Origin: Chrysomallon squamiferum
Taxonomy: Eukaryota > Mollusca > Gastropoda > Neomphalida > Peltospiridae
Assembly (NCBI GenBank): GCA_012295275.1
Contig: CM022679.1
Location: forward strand, 6,177,157 to 6,241,156
Length of the DNA stretch: 64,000 nucleotides
Direction: 5' to 3'
Positions 26,428 through 40,526 of this stretch are shown one piece after another. Both the position numbers and the translations under genes were made by a program. Each line of letters opens with the position of its first letter. The first letter of the stretch is position 1. The notes under the pieces were generated by a model, which had not been told where the DNA came from, searched no databases, and saw nothing but the letters and a program-made list of their open reading frames with translations.

Positions 26428-26919
26428 GTGAGACCAAAATAATAAGAGGAAAAAAAATAAAAATAGAAAATAAAAAATAGTAATAATAATAATCATAAAA
26501 CGGTGATGGAGAATGTATCTGGTATTACCTTCAACTCACAAGCTTTTAAACTTAAAAGATTCGATTTCTTTATTTTTATAATAATTTTTCGCCTCAACGT
26601 TTGAAATAAAACTAGGTGACCACACTGGAAATTTATTTGCTACGAATATAAAACTAATTATTTCTGTCAAGTAAATGTATTTATTACTTATTTATTTATT
26701 ATTTTTTTTTAAACATTTTTTTTTTTTACCTTCTTCTTTGGTGTATCATCTAGTATTTACGTTATTAAATGAATGCGCATTTGGCTCATTTAATTTTTAA
26801 TAATCAGATGTTGGTTTTTTATGTATTACAGAAAGGAAAAGAAATAATAGGCTAATTATTATTATAATATAAAAAAATCCATTGTTGGGCTGTTCAATGA
26901 TTAAAAGCAATTAATACAT

Positions 26920-27006
26920 CTTGAATGGAACGGGAATTTAGTTAGGGCGATTGAACCTTCGAACTACTACGCACCGCCCGTACGCTCTATCCACTGAGCT
27001 AACGCC
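26920..27006 (-). mobile_element. tRNA-derived SINE head with intact A and B boxes
   Basis: On the minus strand an A box TAGCTCAGTGGATAG (27001-26987) is followed 44 bases later by a B box GGTTCAATC (26957-26949). That is the spacing of a tRNA gene. There is no proper acceptor-stem pairing and the sequence continues as CGTTCCATTC, as in the SINE body, so this is a SINE head rather than a tRNA gene. Confidence 0.75.
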
Positions 27007-28762
27007 ATTTAATAATATATGTACTGAAATTGTTTATTTATTAATTTTATTTTATTTTTTTTAATTTATTTATGTTTTTATTTTTTTTTCCCTCTGTTCT
27101 CTGGTGTACCAACACTTAAAAGAAAAAAAGCATGTTTAAATTAAAAAAAAGAAGGAAAAATGTGCCAGTAAGAACTAAACATTTCTAAGCAGGAATGTAA
27201 AAATAATGACTTTCAGAAATGTATTTATAACGATTATTTTTCTAAGATGTAGAGGACGGATTTAAATGTTTCTAAACATGAAGGAAACTTAATGCTATGA
27301 CTTCATCTCCATTGTTTCTACTTTTTATCGTTTCAGTTTTTACTCTTCTTTTGAAAAATATATTTATTTTTCCTTATTTGTTTTATTTTTAGACTGTGGG
27401 TCTGTTATTTTGTTGTACTTTTGTTTTATTTTGTTTAGACTTGTTCTTTTGTTTTGTTTTCAATTTAGACTGGCTAACATTAATAATGTTGCCATTTTGT
27501 TGATCGTTTTATTTTTATTTTTTAAAAATATTTTGTTGTTCAGTATACACAAATATTAATGTTTTCATTTTAACCTATATATATGTGTGTGTGTGTGTGC
27601 GTGTGTGTATCTTTGTATAAATTTACATAATTCGTTTTTATATTTACTTTCATCTATAATAATTTTTGTTCACAGATAATATTATTTTCATATTCCGGTG
27701 TTAGTAACAGGTTTTATTTTTATAAAAACATTTATTTTAGACTGCACGTTTTTAATGCTTCTTGTTCCAGGATTTTTAAACTGAATGGATTTCTTCCGTT
27801 CTTCTTATATTGCGGATATGATTTGTTTCTTTTCATTTCTCTCTTCTTTTCTGTAATTTCGCATAATAAAATACAGTATACGTTAAAAACCAACAAAAAA
27901 AACCAATTAAAAACCTATACCGACATTTTGATTATTTTAATTTTCACAATGAAATTGCTCATTTTATTTTAACATATCATTTTTCACATTGTTGACACTG
28001 CCACCATACTTCAGTAATTGTTTGTATGGTCTCCGAATTACTCAAATCAGTATACGAAATCTATAAATAGTTTTAACGATTTCATATACAGTGTTTTGAT
28101 AATAATTTTTAATATAAACTTTCAAAATGAATAATATTTTATTATTTATGTTTCTACATATTAATATTACTGGACTGGGACCTTGTGGTCTTATTTGCAA
28201 TCGTATTCAGTGATTGTTTTTAAAATATTTTTTAATATCTTTTTTTTATATATGTATCGTAGTAAAGATTAGATTATTTCATAGGTTAAAAACACATTCT
28301 GTTTTCGCACTTACGGCATACATACATAATGTCAGCTTTAACAACTGTATGTTTCTTTAAGGACCATCTTTTATCTTATTGTAATTAAGTTATCACACAG
28401 ACAATGAAAGTTAATACACTGTTTTGTTAATCATATTACCAGCACATCAATATTATATTTGCCATATTGTTCGATGGATATTTTTGTCTTTCTGTCAGTT
28501 TAATGTAGATTCTACAAGAAGACTGAAACTTGATATTCTTAGTGGATTTCAGATTAGTTGCCGTGATAGGATAGACTCGTATGTACAGGGTTTGTCGCTT
28601 TATTTAGAAGTATCTTGTACTACTGTGACCACATTCCTTTATCGGTCTACCTATCTTTATGTACCAGTTCATCTATTTATGTGTATTTATCTATATATCT
28701 ATATCTGTTCAAGTAGTGTTTATTAAAACACATGCGCAAGCATATACACACACTCACCGACA

Positions 28763-28765
<3 letters not shown>

Positions 28766-28855
<90 letters not shown>
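28766..28855 (+). repeat. (TC)n microsatellite
   Basis: About 90 bases of uninterrupted TC dinucleotide. Confidence 0.95.
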
Positions 28856-28859
<4 letters not shown>

Positions 28860-29234
28860 ATTCTCAGTCTAAGCCTTTCACCATTAACTAGCTTATAACA
28901 GGCTTTGAAGTACAGAGACATGTGCTTTAACTGTTGTTCAGAGGAATTTAACTGCGATTATATGCTTAAGTTTATATAAATTATTTGTGTATTTAGAATA
29001 GGCATTCTGCATTTTTTGAAAAACAACAACAAAACAACAACAACAAACTGTTTTGTTTGGAAAGAAGGATTGTTTTGTGTAGCTTTTTAATGTGAATTTG
29101 AATTCTGAATTAGGATTTCCACTGCTTCTGTAATACAACTGTGTCTGTATATGCATAAACGCGTACACAATCCTCCACTTGCCTGCGACAATCAACATTC
29201 CTGTAGGGATTGGCATAGAGTTTCTATTTCATAG

Positions 29235-29239
<5 letters not shown>

Positions 29240-29274
<35 letters not shown>
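29240..29274 (+). repeat. Poly-A tract of 35 bases
   Basis: An uninterrupted A run that could be a retrotransposed tail, but no recognisable element precedes it. Confidence 0.9.
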
Positions 29275-29276
<2 letters not shown>

Positions 29277-29398
29277 GGGGCTTTATGTTTTCAAGTTTAT
29301 ATATATTTATTTACAATACAGATATGTAAACATATTAAAGGAATATTTAGCTATGGTCCTTTTTATTAATTGCTGGATCAATCGATATGTCTCTCGCG

Positions 29399-29431
<33 letters not shown>

Positions 29432-29810
29432 TCATATTGCTTTTAATATACTGTTAATAGTGGAAATCCTAGAAGTTAATTTAGTTTTAGATTACTAAAT
29501 AAAACAAATAACTCGCAACATTTGTCAGTCTGAATCAATGTAAACGTTTGAAAAGTATTAGCTGTAATAAACATTTACACAAATGCTGGCTTGTTTGTTT
29601 TCAAATAATTCAAAACATATTTCATACGAGTATTTCTCGAAGCATCGTTCAAGTCAAGAAATGGGATATCTAATCTCTGCAAACGACCTGGGAGCAGCAG
29701 ACGAAACTATTGCTGATGTCTGCACAGGGCGGGTCCAATATTTCAGAAAATGGGGAACAAATCGTTGTCGAGTATACAATTTTACCATGAAATGAGTTCC
29801 ATTACAAAGT

Positions 29811-29852
<42 letters not shown>

Positions 29853-29871
29853 TATTATTATTATTATTATT
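29811..29871. repeat. Mirror (AAT)n-(ATT)n microsatellite
   Basis: A run of AAT (29811-29851) passes directly into ATT (29850-29871), so the two parts are complementary and can fold back on each other. Confidence 0.9.
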
Positions 29872-31568
29872 CGGACCAAAAAGAAAGAATAAAAGAAGAG
29901 ACTGCTCACATATTTACATTCATGTACATGGTTCACTTAGGTCCTGCTAAAGCTTTACAATGTAGATATTATTTAGATTTAATAAACAAACAAAAAAAAA
30001 AAAAAAAAAAAAAGAGAAAAATAAAAGAATAAACTATTTTACTTTATGTGTGTGTTTGTGTTATTTTATATATCATCCACAGTTACTGGCACAGAACTGG
30101 AGAAAATCGCGTGCAACAATCGACATTACTTTTTTTTTTAACTCAGTTAGCTCAGCCTGGAAGCCCGACGTTTTCTGTCTATAATAATGTAATCACTATT
30201 ATTTGTGAGCCTGTACTCTGTTTTTATTATTGATCTTTCATATGTTAAGCAACATAAATCACCATAAAAATAATAACGTAATTCTTTATTTCCTGTTTGC
30301 GATAGAGTTCTATCTAGCTCTGGTACTCAGTTTGTACACCTCGGAAGGATCCCTGGGTGGCAGGAAATCAGGGTTTTTAAAGTGTCTAATGGTGCATCAT
30401 TAATCTCCGCGATCCAACAGTCTTTGCTTGGTGAAAGATGCCATGATTAATCTAAATACAGAAAGTGTCTATCTACAATGAAGAAATGCTCAGTTTTGTC
30501 CATTAATGTGTACTTTTGTAAGATTTAATGTGCACACATTTATTCTCATGAAATTCTGTATGCATAAATATCGACAATGACTATTATAAATTGTATTAAC
30601 TGTGGTTAGCGTATCACTCATGTCACAATACTAAGTAACAAAACAAGTATCAAGTCCTAAGACTCAAAAACCACAAACTTTTGATAAATTTGGGAAATAA
30701 AAATTCAAATTGCATGCCTTTATACCTATCCATTTTATATAAAATAAAATTACGAAAAACTGTAATATCATTGTTGTTGTTATTGTTTTAAAGGTGCCTT
30801 TTGCGTGCTGAATTGAATGTTTTATTGGTGTAATATCGGACAAATAAATTTTACATGATGATAAACTAATGAGTATTGAGAGACCAAGTGTGCCATTATT
30901 ATATTTCTCATTACTCGAAATTCTTTGTTTTTCCATCAACATTTATTTTCAATATGAGTAAGCGGGCATGAGTCAGTATAGTAATAGTTGTTTGTACAAT
31001 TCTCGTTTTGTTACGGCTGAATTAGCGAATATATCGTTTTTGTGTGTTCGTTTTTTCAAGTTAGACCACGCGTTTCAAAGAATGCGGTTTATATAGTCTT
31101 GTCTGAGGAAAAGTATTTATTCTCTCTCACTGGACAATGCGTCATATTTTTTACACTTATTATTAATGACTATGTATATTCAATTAAAATATCCGTTGAT
31201 TTATTCGTGTTAAAAGAAAAAGAAACATAAGAAAAGACACGGAAGAGAGACAATAATTTGAGAAGAACGTCCTAATTTAATGATCTTCAGAGATCTGTTA
31301 ATCGTGTTGTATAGTGAACGGTAATGCTTTCTTCAGGCGAGCCAGACATAATCGATTCCAAGCTGGCTTAAGAATATTCTATCAAAACCTGTCAATACTG
31401 GCGGCCTTTATGTCTGGATACGATAGTTTGTCAATTATAAAAGAAAATTAATACTGTTAGTAAGCCTACAAAATATAGCAGCAGCATAAGAAGTATTAAA
31501 ATTGATGTCTCGCCGAATAGCCTCACTATAAAAATGATATCGTTAATATTATTAGTACTTGTAGAAAT

Positions 31569-31615
<47 letters not shown>

Positions 31616-32858
31616 CAACAACAATAACATTCATGTATATATTGATCAAGTTTGATTCAGTGTGTTTGAACTACAAACTGTTATAGTATTTCTGTAACTG
31701 CTAACTTGGACCATTCCATTTTGAGCTCTGTATTATTTATTTATCATTATCTGAAACATTTTGTTTCTTTTTTAATATGATATTGCATAAAAAAAAATTA
31801 AAAAATGATAATAAATAAATAAATAAATAAAATGAAATAAAATAAAATAAGTATGTAAGTAATTTTTTAAATAAATAATAACATAAAATATATAATTTCA
31901 GTTGTGAAAATAAAGAAATGATAAAGGAGACTCAAATACTAATACCAATTTACAAGCCTGTTATCCCTGATTTATAGAAAATCAGTTGTTAATTAGTACA
32001 GCAATATAATGTGGAAACAGATATCTGGTATATAAAACAGATGTGACACACATATAAGATTAAATAGTACAGAGAACTAGGTAACTAGATGTCACATATT
32101 CTGAATAAAATTAATTAAACAGGGAATCACAAAGTCCCAAAATGAAAATATCCAGATTAATTTGAGAACTAACCGAGTTAAAAAAAAAAAGTAATATCAT
32201 TTGTTGCATTCAGCTTTCTCCAGTATTGTGCCAATAATTCTGGATGATATATAAAATAATAAAGACACAAAGACACAAACACACACACTTTGTTCTATTT
32301 TTGATTAAATCAATATTATTTTTACTATGTAAAGATGGGAGCACACACTTGTTTTTCACTTTTTATAATAATAATAAGGTTCCTACACCAGCTTATAACA
32401 ATTTATAGGCGAGGTAGTTTAAATAGTTTGGTTAAATCATATTACACACAATTATTTGTTCAACTTAGTAATTGTATTAATCATTTTTCTTTAATATTTA
32501 TGCAATTTTTAAGATATTAATGGCTAATATTATTTAAATTAAAATCTACTTTTAAGTTTGGTTAATTTATTTGATTAATTTCCCAATTTAAATCAGTTTT
32601 ATGCTAACAATGATATCTGATAATAATATAAAATGTCTGCAATGAAAATAAACAAGAAGACTTCCATTTTGCTTCCTTGCTTGATATTTGTGTTCTGAAG
32701 ATTTAGAAGCTCAGAATACTGCAGCCTTTCAACAATAAATTCATTTCAAAAATGGACAAAAGAAAACTGAAAACTATGCAAATGTATAAAATATAATTTT
32801 AATATATACAAAGAGTTTAGTGTAAATTAAGAATCATTCAGTGTACTTTCAGACCCAT

Positions 32859-35800
32859 TCACACCAGACTCAATTGTAATGGATATGTCAGGAAAGATCC
32901 ATGCTGGTTTCTCCTCGCCTTTCTCCAGCAATGTGAGATAGCACCATCTGCATCAATCTGCAGTTTAGAGAAATGTCCAGTTAACAACAATAATGGGTAT
33001 ATTTTTACATAAATGTATTTTAAAAAGCTAAGGATTAAAGTATGTATTAAATTTAGATTAATGTTGTCAGGTTTTAGTGTAAAAATTTGTAATTAACCAA
33101 AAAATGTAATTAATGTACATACCTGTTTGGAGGTAAATTTGTCTGTATCAAAGATCTGAATGTCTGAAATTTACCTGAAATGGGATATTGAAAAAAAGTG
33201 AAAAAAAAAAAAATAAAAAAAAAAAAAAAAATAATAATAACAATAAAATAACTGAATCCAATAAAAATAAAATTCATATGAAAAACTAAAGAATAAAAGC
33301 ATTTTAAATATTATCAGGGGAGATAATAAAGCATATCTAAAACATATTAAAATGATAATTTCATGTACAATCCATCAGGATGGCTCACAAAATCTGTCAA
33401 TAAGAAGTAAAATTTTGTTATCTCAAATAATACAGAAAAATTAAATGGTTTTATATCCTCTAACAGCTATTTTTTTAAAATTACTTTAAAAGCTATAACT
33501 GATTTTTAATCCGAAGTGCAATCTAATTACAAAATGAACCATGAGTGAACTAAATTAACATAAAAAAACTAAATACTCACTTGGTTCCATTCTCAAACAA
33601 CCATTAACAACAGCAACTTGCATAACCTGCGCTGTCCTTTCAAGGGCAACATGAACATAAGTGTCATCTTCTGATAGCTTGCCCATTTTATAGATAAATA
33701 TTAATGAATTAACAATACTATACAAATCTGCTACTCTCAGCAGATACTGGGACATATGGTTGTTCTCACAAAACTCCAGGCTCTGTAACAATCCTAGATG
33801 TAACCTAGACAACACTGTAAGTGCTTTTGTCAGTTTGGACTGGGAGAAGGATGGGTGGTTGATACTCATAAGTCTTTGAGCTACAACAGGACCTCTGATG
33901 CACCATCCTGTGAGTCCAGGGATTGGGGAGGAATAGGTGTTGTGTATGCTGATCTGTCGCACGGACTCACAACAGAGAGTGCAGTCTTGATTGATCCATT
34001 CAGTGACATGTTCTAGTAACACACATGGAGGTACACTGTTTTCATCTGAAGAAGAACAGAAATGAAACAATTCAGTAAATATAATACTTAACAATTTTTT
34101 AAACAGTGGTCATCTGAAGTATCAAAATTCTTCAGAAAAATCAATGAAAACGAATTATAAAGTATTAACAACTGTATGCATTAAAGGGTTTGTTGAATAT
34201 CCTGATAATGGTTATGTCATTTTTTTAGGTCGTTAGGTCTCACATATATGTCTTTGTTTCACCATGATATATATAGTGACCTTTTGACCTATTCTCATCA
34301 ATCAGAGAGAAAATATATTTTATGTGGATTTTAAAAAGAAAATTACACAAACTAGTTTTTGCCTCAGACTGAGAAAGAAAACTGAGAATATATTTTGTTA
34401 AATGAAAAAAAAATATTTGTTTTATAAATCTTTCATCAAACTGGTTATTGACAATCTTCCTTTTTCCTTTTTTTTTTAAGCACATTTTTCAAAATTTAAA
34501 TCTATTTCTATTTCAATCATTAAAATACATTTTAGTCTTACCAAAAAATGTGAATGCTGTTGTCACAGAGGTGATGAAATTACAGACAAATAAGGGTGAG
34601 GTTGATGGGAGTCTGACAAGAACTTGTGATGGGTCAGGAAAGAGAAGACAGTAATCATCAACTAGTCGCTTTGTCAGTGCTAAAACTGGTGTTGAGTCGG
34701 CACCTCGCTCCTGAAATCAAATAATCAGTTAACTTTCAAAAATGAAAATGAGAAGGAAACATTTTAAACAATAATGTACTAATGATAAAAGACATTAAAA
34801 TAAATAAATGTATTTAAATAAATTGGAAAACTGTATTTCAAGTAAATGGCAATCAAACAAATACTGCAGTATATCAATATATAAAGTGAACTAATAGTGA
34901 CAGCAGCTTAAAAGAAATAAACCATTAGCTTAAGGACAAAAGCATATTAGTAACCATAATGAAGTATCTAAGTGTCCAACAACAGAAGAAACAGTTATCT
35001 GTTCCCCAATAATAAAAACAATGTTCATAAATTACAAATTCTAAGTATGACCAGTAAATGAAAATATGAAAGAATGGTTGTTGCTTATTTTTTCCTAAGA
35101 CAAACAGGAACTGAAGGAGTCTGCAGTTATTACAAAAACAATTTTGTTCTTAAAAATTATTAGATACTTAAATTTAAAAAAGCCTATTTAACAAGTTACA
35201 CTAGTTTCTCTGATAATAGTAAAGTAAAACTTTTAATCTAAGTCTAAGATGCTTATCTTTAACTATGATTGTAGTATTTATTTTTTCCTAAAAGATCAAA
35301 TTAGAAAAACTAATGAAATACCTGCATCCAGATGGCAGCACAGTCTAACACTGGACTACAACTCACAGATAAAGCCATCGACACCAGTTTAATAAATAGT
35401 GAGTGCGTATGATTATCTCCCCTCCCTCCGAAGATAAGATTGAAGATCTGATATTTAGTTTTTGTGGGTGCTTCTTTGAAACATGTACACAACATCTCCA
35501 ATAACTGCAGTTCATGAACAGCATTGAGAGTCTGAAATAGAAACACTTTCACTTTTTAATGTAGTGCTCAACTGCAAACCAAAAAAGCAGATAAGTATTT
35601 AAAATTTAGATGTACTAGTAAAAAGAAATTATTATTCACTTTTATGATGATGATTTCATTTTTTTGTTCAAATGGATATTCAATTATTTTGGATCATTAA
35701 TGCACAGTTGATATACAAAGTAAACAAGAAAAAGTATATTCTTTTAAAAGTTTTTACTTAGAAGTTTCTGTCTGAAGTGAAAATCAAAAAGTGAGTAATT

Positions 35801-36283
35801 ACAAAACATATTTTAGATAATTGTTAACAAAATAAGTACTTCAAGAGTTGTCAGAAAGATAAAATGTAAATATGACATATACATCAGTGTTTATGATTTT
35901 ATCATAATGAATGACAGGGTCCTACTTATGACAGCAAATTAATATTCAGCATGTATAGAATACATTTTTATTGTTCACATATTCTAAATGGTAAATATAT
36001 ATAAATACATATTACATTTCTTTCAGAATTTGAAATGCTTATACCATGAACTAATGACACACACTAAATTTTGAAATGTAAAGCAAACCTTTTGTACTCC
36101 ACTTCTGCTTCTGAAAAGAATATATTCCTGACAGACTTCCTTCGCATAATTTCCTGATCCTTCACCTAAGCCAGGAATAGCAGCACCCTCTTGTGACGAG
36201 AAACAAGACACAAGGTACTTCAAAGCATCCTGAGTACATTTTGGGTAGTCAACATTCTGCAAATGCACCAAAATATTTGCCAT
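32859..36283 (-). CDS. INTS15: INTS15 (C7orf26 homologue), Integrator complex subunit 15
   Basis: Coding exons in transcript order: 36283-36089, 35531-35322, 34710-34542, 34045-33581, 33163-33123 and a last exon starting at 32957 or 32947. The first five are in frame and GT-AG. Diagnostic blocks shared with human C7orf26 are VHELQLLEMLC, LFIKLVSMALSV, PVLDCAAIWMQ, LTKRLVDDYCLL, FITSVTTAF, LLEHVTEWI and AQVMQVAVVNG. INTS15 is a helical protein of the nuclear Integrator complex, which cleaves snRNA and paused nascent transcripts. Two acceptors 10 bases apart in the last exon give different ends: from 32957 the stop is at 32859-32861 (392 aa), from 32947 it is at 32888-32890 (379 aa, ending ETSMDLS). 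The first has the better pyrimidine tract; the second reads somewhat more like the family. Both lack the long Pro/His-rich tail of the 449-aa human protein. The start exon has 4 bases of 5' UTR after its acceptor, so an upstream non-coding exon exists. Confidence 0.88.
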
Positions 36284-37149
36284 GAGCTGAAATGAACAAA
36301 TGAAATAAAATTAAGTTTAATAAACAAACAAATAATAAAATAAAAATATTATAATCATTATTAAAAAATATATTAATTGCATTTGACACATAACAGATAA
36401 CAGTACCAAATTTACCATTTTTACTCGTAGGCAACATCGATTAATGCGTTTTTACAATTCAATGTTATTTATTAATGTATACAGGAAAGATTGGTTAAAT
36501 ATGTAATTGAACTTGTTTATTCGTTGGTTGTTAGTTGTACATTTTAAACTAAATTAAACTTTCAAATTTTAAAGAATACCAAAGCAACAGTAATACATTA
36601 AATAACTAACTTAATAAGACAAAATCAGCGAACAGATTGAGCCTGAAACTATTAGTATTACTATTACTAATAGTATTACTAGTATTACTCAGTTTACTGT
36701 TACACTTACAGTGTTAGTATTATAACATTTTATGTAATTTAATTTTAAAATCTGGTACTTACAAATCCTATAATTACGTCGTTTAATAACACGTTCACAA
36801 AATTACAATAACATTGAGTCTTAACTAAATTAAATATACAATACTGATAAATGCCGTAGAGTTAAAGAAAAAAGACGATGATTTTATTCTTTCAATCTAC
36901 ATGGTTTGTGATCTACGTCACAGAAATATGTGATCCTTCTGCAGACGGAAGCTATTGGAAAGGATGCCGTGTTATTAATATCATAGGAGGCTATAAACAC
37001 CATAGACGTAAACGAAAAGAAAAAGAAGAGATAAATGCAACATGAACATAATTCATTTTTGTGGGCGATCAAAATATTTGAACAATAAATATTCAGTTTT
37101 CTGTTTCTAATAATAAGACTTATCGATTAATATCAATTATTATTATTAC

Positions 37150-37198
<49 letters not shown>

Positions 37199-37884
37199 TT
37201 ATTATGATTAATATAAGTTCAGTATAATTGCTAGTATGCAAATGGACACTATTTAATAAGACCGACTGAAAAAAATTAGTTTCTCCGATATATATATATA
37301 TATATATTTTTTATTTTTTATTTATGTACTAATATACTTACTATTTAAGGATTTTGTCCACTAAAAAGTTTACTAGCTTAAATCGATGAAAAATCATATT
37401 TATCAAGACTTATATATTACTGTCATAGTCGTGATCTGTACATAAAACAATAAGTTTATTTTAATTGTAAGTTGGGTTTCTACTTTTCACTTCCACTAAT
37501 CATCATCATCATCGTCATTATTATTGTTGTTGTTGTTGTCGCCGTCGTCGTCGTTGTTAATTTTATTTTTTATTCTTTTCTATAATTTGTTTCTTGTATT
37601 TATATGGTAATATGATGTTATTTTATTTACATATTCATTTTAGTTTTACTCAAATAATGTGATGTTTACAGTCTAGATCTTCTACCTGATGTTGGGTATA
37701 AGCTTGATCGTTTAAATGTGTTGCTGCACATGCATGTGGGCTACTCTACGTACGACTCTTTTCACTTAAATTATTATAAATATTGTTTTATATTTAACTA
37801 TTTATTTATTTATTTGTTTAATATATTAGGAATGTGATTTATCTGATTCAGAATAGTATAGTTTAATTTACTTCAATTTCATTT

Positions 37885-37915
<31 letters not shown>

Positions 37916-38076
37916 TTTTAACTGGTATTTGATTCATTTAATTTAATTTGCTTTGAATCTATATAATTATTTGTTTGTTTCTTTGTTGGACTGCTAAGAA
38001 CTCTAATTTAATTTAACACTTCTTATTTTTCCATGAAATACTATTGTTTCAATTAGTTTTATTTAATTTTATTTTG

Positions 38077-38202
38077 TTTTACGTTCCGTATCTTTGGTGA
38101 ACAGTCCTCGAGAATTCAGTTTTCAAATGGGGGAGTCATCACTCACCACTGTCTCTGCGTTCATTCCAGCGGGACTGTTCACCAAAGATACAGGACATAA
38201 AA
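38077..38202. mobile_element. MITE-like element: near-perfect inverted repeats around a 64-bp core
   Basis: Bases 38088-38107 are the exact reverse complement of 38172-38191. The match continues outward for 11 more bases with 3 mismatches (TTTTACGTTCC against TTTTATGTCCT), giving arms of about 31 bp. The core is 64 bp of higher GC than its surroundings. No internal coding. The short non-autonomous form suggests a MITE, but the superfamily is not assigned and a target-site duplication is not clear in this AT-rich flank. Confidence 0.6.
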
Positions 38203-38289
38203 TAAATATCAAGTAATCCATGTAGTATTATCCCCAAAAATAAATTTTTAAAGTGTTGACAACATTATAATCGCAGAATGTATTAATTT

Positions 38290-38454
38290 GATTATGAAAA
38301 TGATGATAATAAATAGATAAATAGATAAATACATAAATAAATAAATAGTCCTCATATATGAAAGAGGAAAAAATATATAAACTTACGTATAGATTAAGAA
38401 AAGGAAAAAGAACAACAAACCAGCAAACAAAAAAAAAAAAAAAAAAAAAAAAAA

Positions 38455-38486
<32 letters not shown>

Positions 38487-38524
38487 CAACAACAAAAGCT
38501 ATATATCTATCAATATTGGAAAAA

Positions 38525-38575
<51 letters not shown>

Positions 38576-38881
38576 TATATAAAATAAAATAAAATAAAAT
38601 AAAATAAATATTAAACCAGGAAAATGTTATCTACAAAAAAAAAAAAAAAAAAAAAAATTATAATAAAATTAAAAACTAATTAAATACTACTACTACTAAA
38701 AAAATCCATAATAGTTAGATAAACAATAAATATAAAAAGAGGAACAAAGAAACACATTAATAAAGTAAATAAAATTAAATAAATAAAATTCAAATTGAAA
38801 TAAAATTGAAATAAAATAAAATGAAACAAAACAGAACAAAAATAAATAAATTAATTAAAGCACTCACATGGCTAACTGTAC

Positions 38882-38917
<36 letters not shown>

Positions 38918-38996
38918 TAATAATAAAACAAAATACAATACAGTAAAATAAAATAACTTTTGCTGTTGATATTATAACGCAGAGTGTCCTTCGTTT

Positions 38997-39062
<66 letters not shown>

Positions 39063-39230
39063 AGGGGAAGGATGGATTTGATGATGATAATGATAATAAT
39101 AATAAAAATAGTAAATTAATTAATGTATGAATTTATTATCAAATTATAGTGATATATCAAAGAGGAAAAAGTAGATAAAATATAGATTAAGTAAAAAACA
39201 ACAAAAGTAACAGCAAATATCTTTGATCAC
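38290..39230 (+). repeat. Low-complexity block flanked by two diverged copies of one segment
   Basis: Poly-A tracts (38430-38456, 38634-38657, 38881-38910), TA repeats (38533-38571), AAAAT repeats and a 60-base AAT run (38998-39059). On either side lie related stretches, about 38350-38430 and 39150-39220. Both have the order AAAGAGGAAAAA, TATAGATTAAG, then ACAACAAA and CAGCAAA, which indicates an old duplication. Confidence 0.6.
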
Positions 39231-40526
39231 AGTTTATTTGGTTGACTTAAAATACAGCGAAAGAGGTTCTAGTAACCTCGCTTTAGTCGTAAGCATGCTT
39301 GCTCTCTGTGGGTATTCATTCGCAACCTTGAATTTACGTGGTAGTGATGGCAACCTCAACATGATATAGTAATAAACAACAGTTAATCATATTTGTCACT
39401 CAATGATTAAATTTTAGAAAAAAAAAAGAAAAAAGTTTAACACCAAACGAAACACCCTTTTGAATAATATTTTTTTTCTCTAAATATCTACACTGAGAAC
39501 ACTCCAAACTTTGAAAAAATGTACATTTCATATATAGAGATAAGAAACACTAAAAATCAACAACAAAATGTTTGAGCATGCTCAATGCTCGAAGCGTTAC
39601 AAAAGTTAGTTAGCAAACTGGAACTCTTTTTTATTACCTCCTCATTTCTCTGAATCAGCAATTGTTGGTATGTACTTCACACAACTATTTTATTTTCATT
39701 TGCTCATTTTCTCAGCTTTTATTTTTGTTTTCTTTTGTTCAAACGGGCTTAGTAACTACTAATATTATATGAAAGGGGGAAGACAAGTGAAAACTCCTAA
39801 CAACAATCTTAGTTAAATATGTAGTTATCGCCCTTCCTACGATGAGTTTGTCGCATTTCAGAGATGATTTAATTTTCATTTTGGTAATTTTTTAATGTGG
39901 GTTTGTTAAATGCAGTCTTAATGAATATAATAAATATGAAATGAATTATAGCGTTAATAATAAATACACTGTTAATAAATCTGTAATTAGCAAACGTTTG
40001 CCCGGTTCTTTCAGGTACATTTAGATATAACATTTCTATGCATTCGTTTCTTTTATCTATTCTTTTAACTTTCTTTTCCTCACGATCGGTTTAGGAATGC
40101 ATGACATTTTTGTTTTTGGCATTTTATCTTTTAAATAAATTATTTTATGTTTACAAATAAAATAATTTAATAATAATTAATAATACTTTAGATGGATTAC
40201 TAATCTAAAAATAAAAAGAGTACGAAGTTGCTGAAAACATTAGATATTAACAACTCGAACCTCATATAAACTCGAAACATTCGAAATAACAGACAACCAA
40301 AATGGGTAGTTTTGAGGACAACACTATAATACTGGGATTTACAAAATCTAACAATATTGCACAATTTTCGCGTCCTCGGCCCAAGAAATAACTTATTAAA
40401 TTAAGGGAGAATAAGTTACATGAAACACCAAGCATAATTCATAAAATCAAAAAATATGGAAATAAATAAATAGGAAAGAGTTGTTTACTCTGTAGCAGGC
40501 CCTATGATATTACATTATGTATAATT

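Larger units (their letters stand above)
25804..32858. other. About 7 kb intergenic region without a supported gene
   Basis: This stretch holds a SINE head (26920-27006), poly-T (26400-26427), TC (28766-28855), poly-A (29240-29274), CA (29399-29430), AAT/ATT (29811-29871) and AAT (31571-31610) repeats. Open frames are short and AT-driven. The one at 29583-29795 has slightly better codon use but no recognisable domain or splice sites. Confidence 0.6.

Noticed and set aside
26949-27001. A tRNA gene on the minus strand
   Set aside because: A and B boxes are spaced correctly, but the acceptor arm does not pair and the sequence continues as SINE body.
29583-29795. 70-codon frame ending VYNFTMK
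   Set aside because: It has a fair composition, but no recognisable domain, no splice signals that extend it and no partner nearby.
37139-39060. CRISPR-like or satellite array
   Set aside because: The repeats are mono-, di- and trinucleotide runs with no regular spacers.
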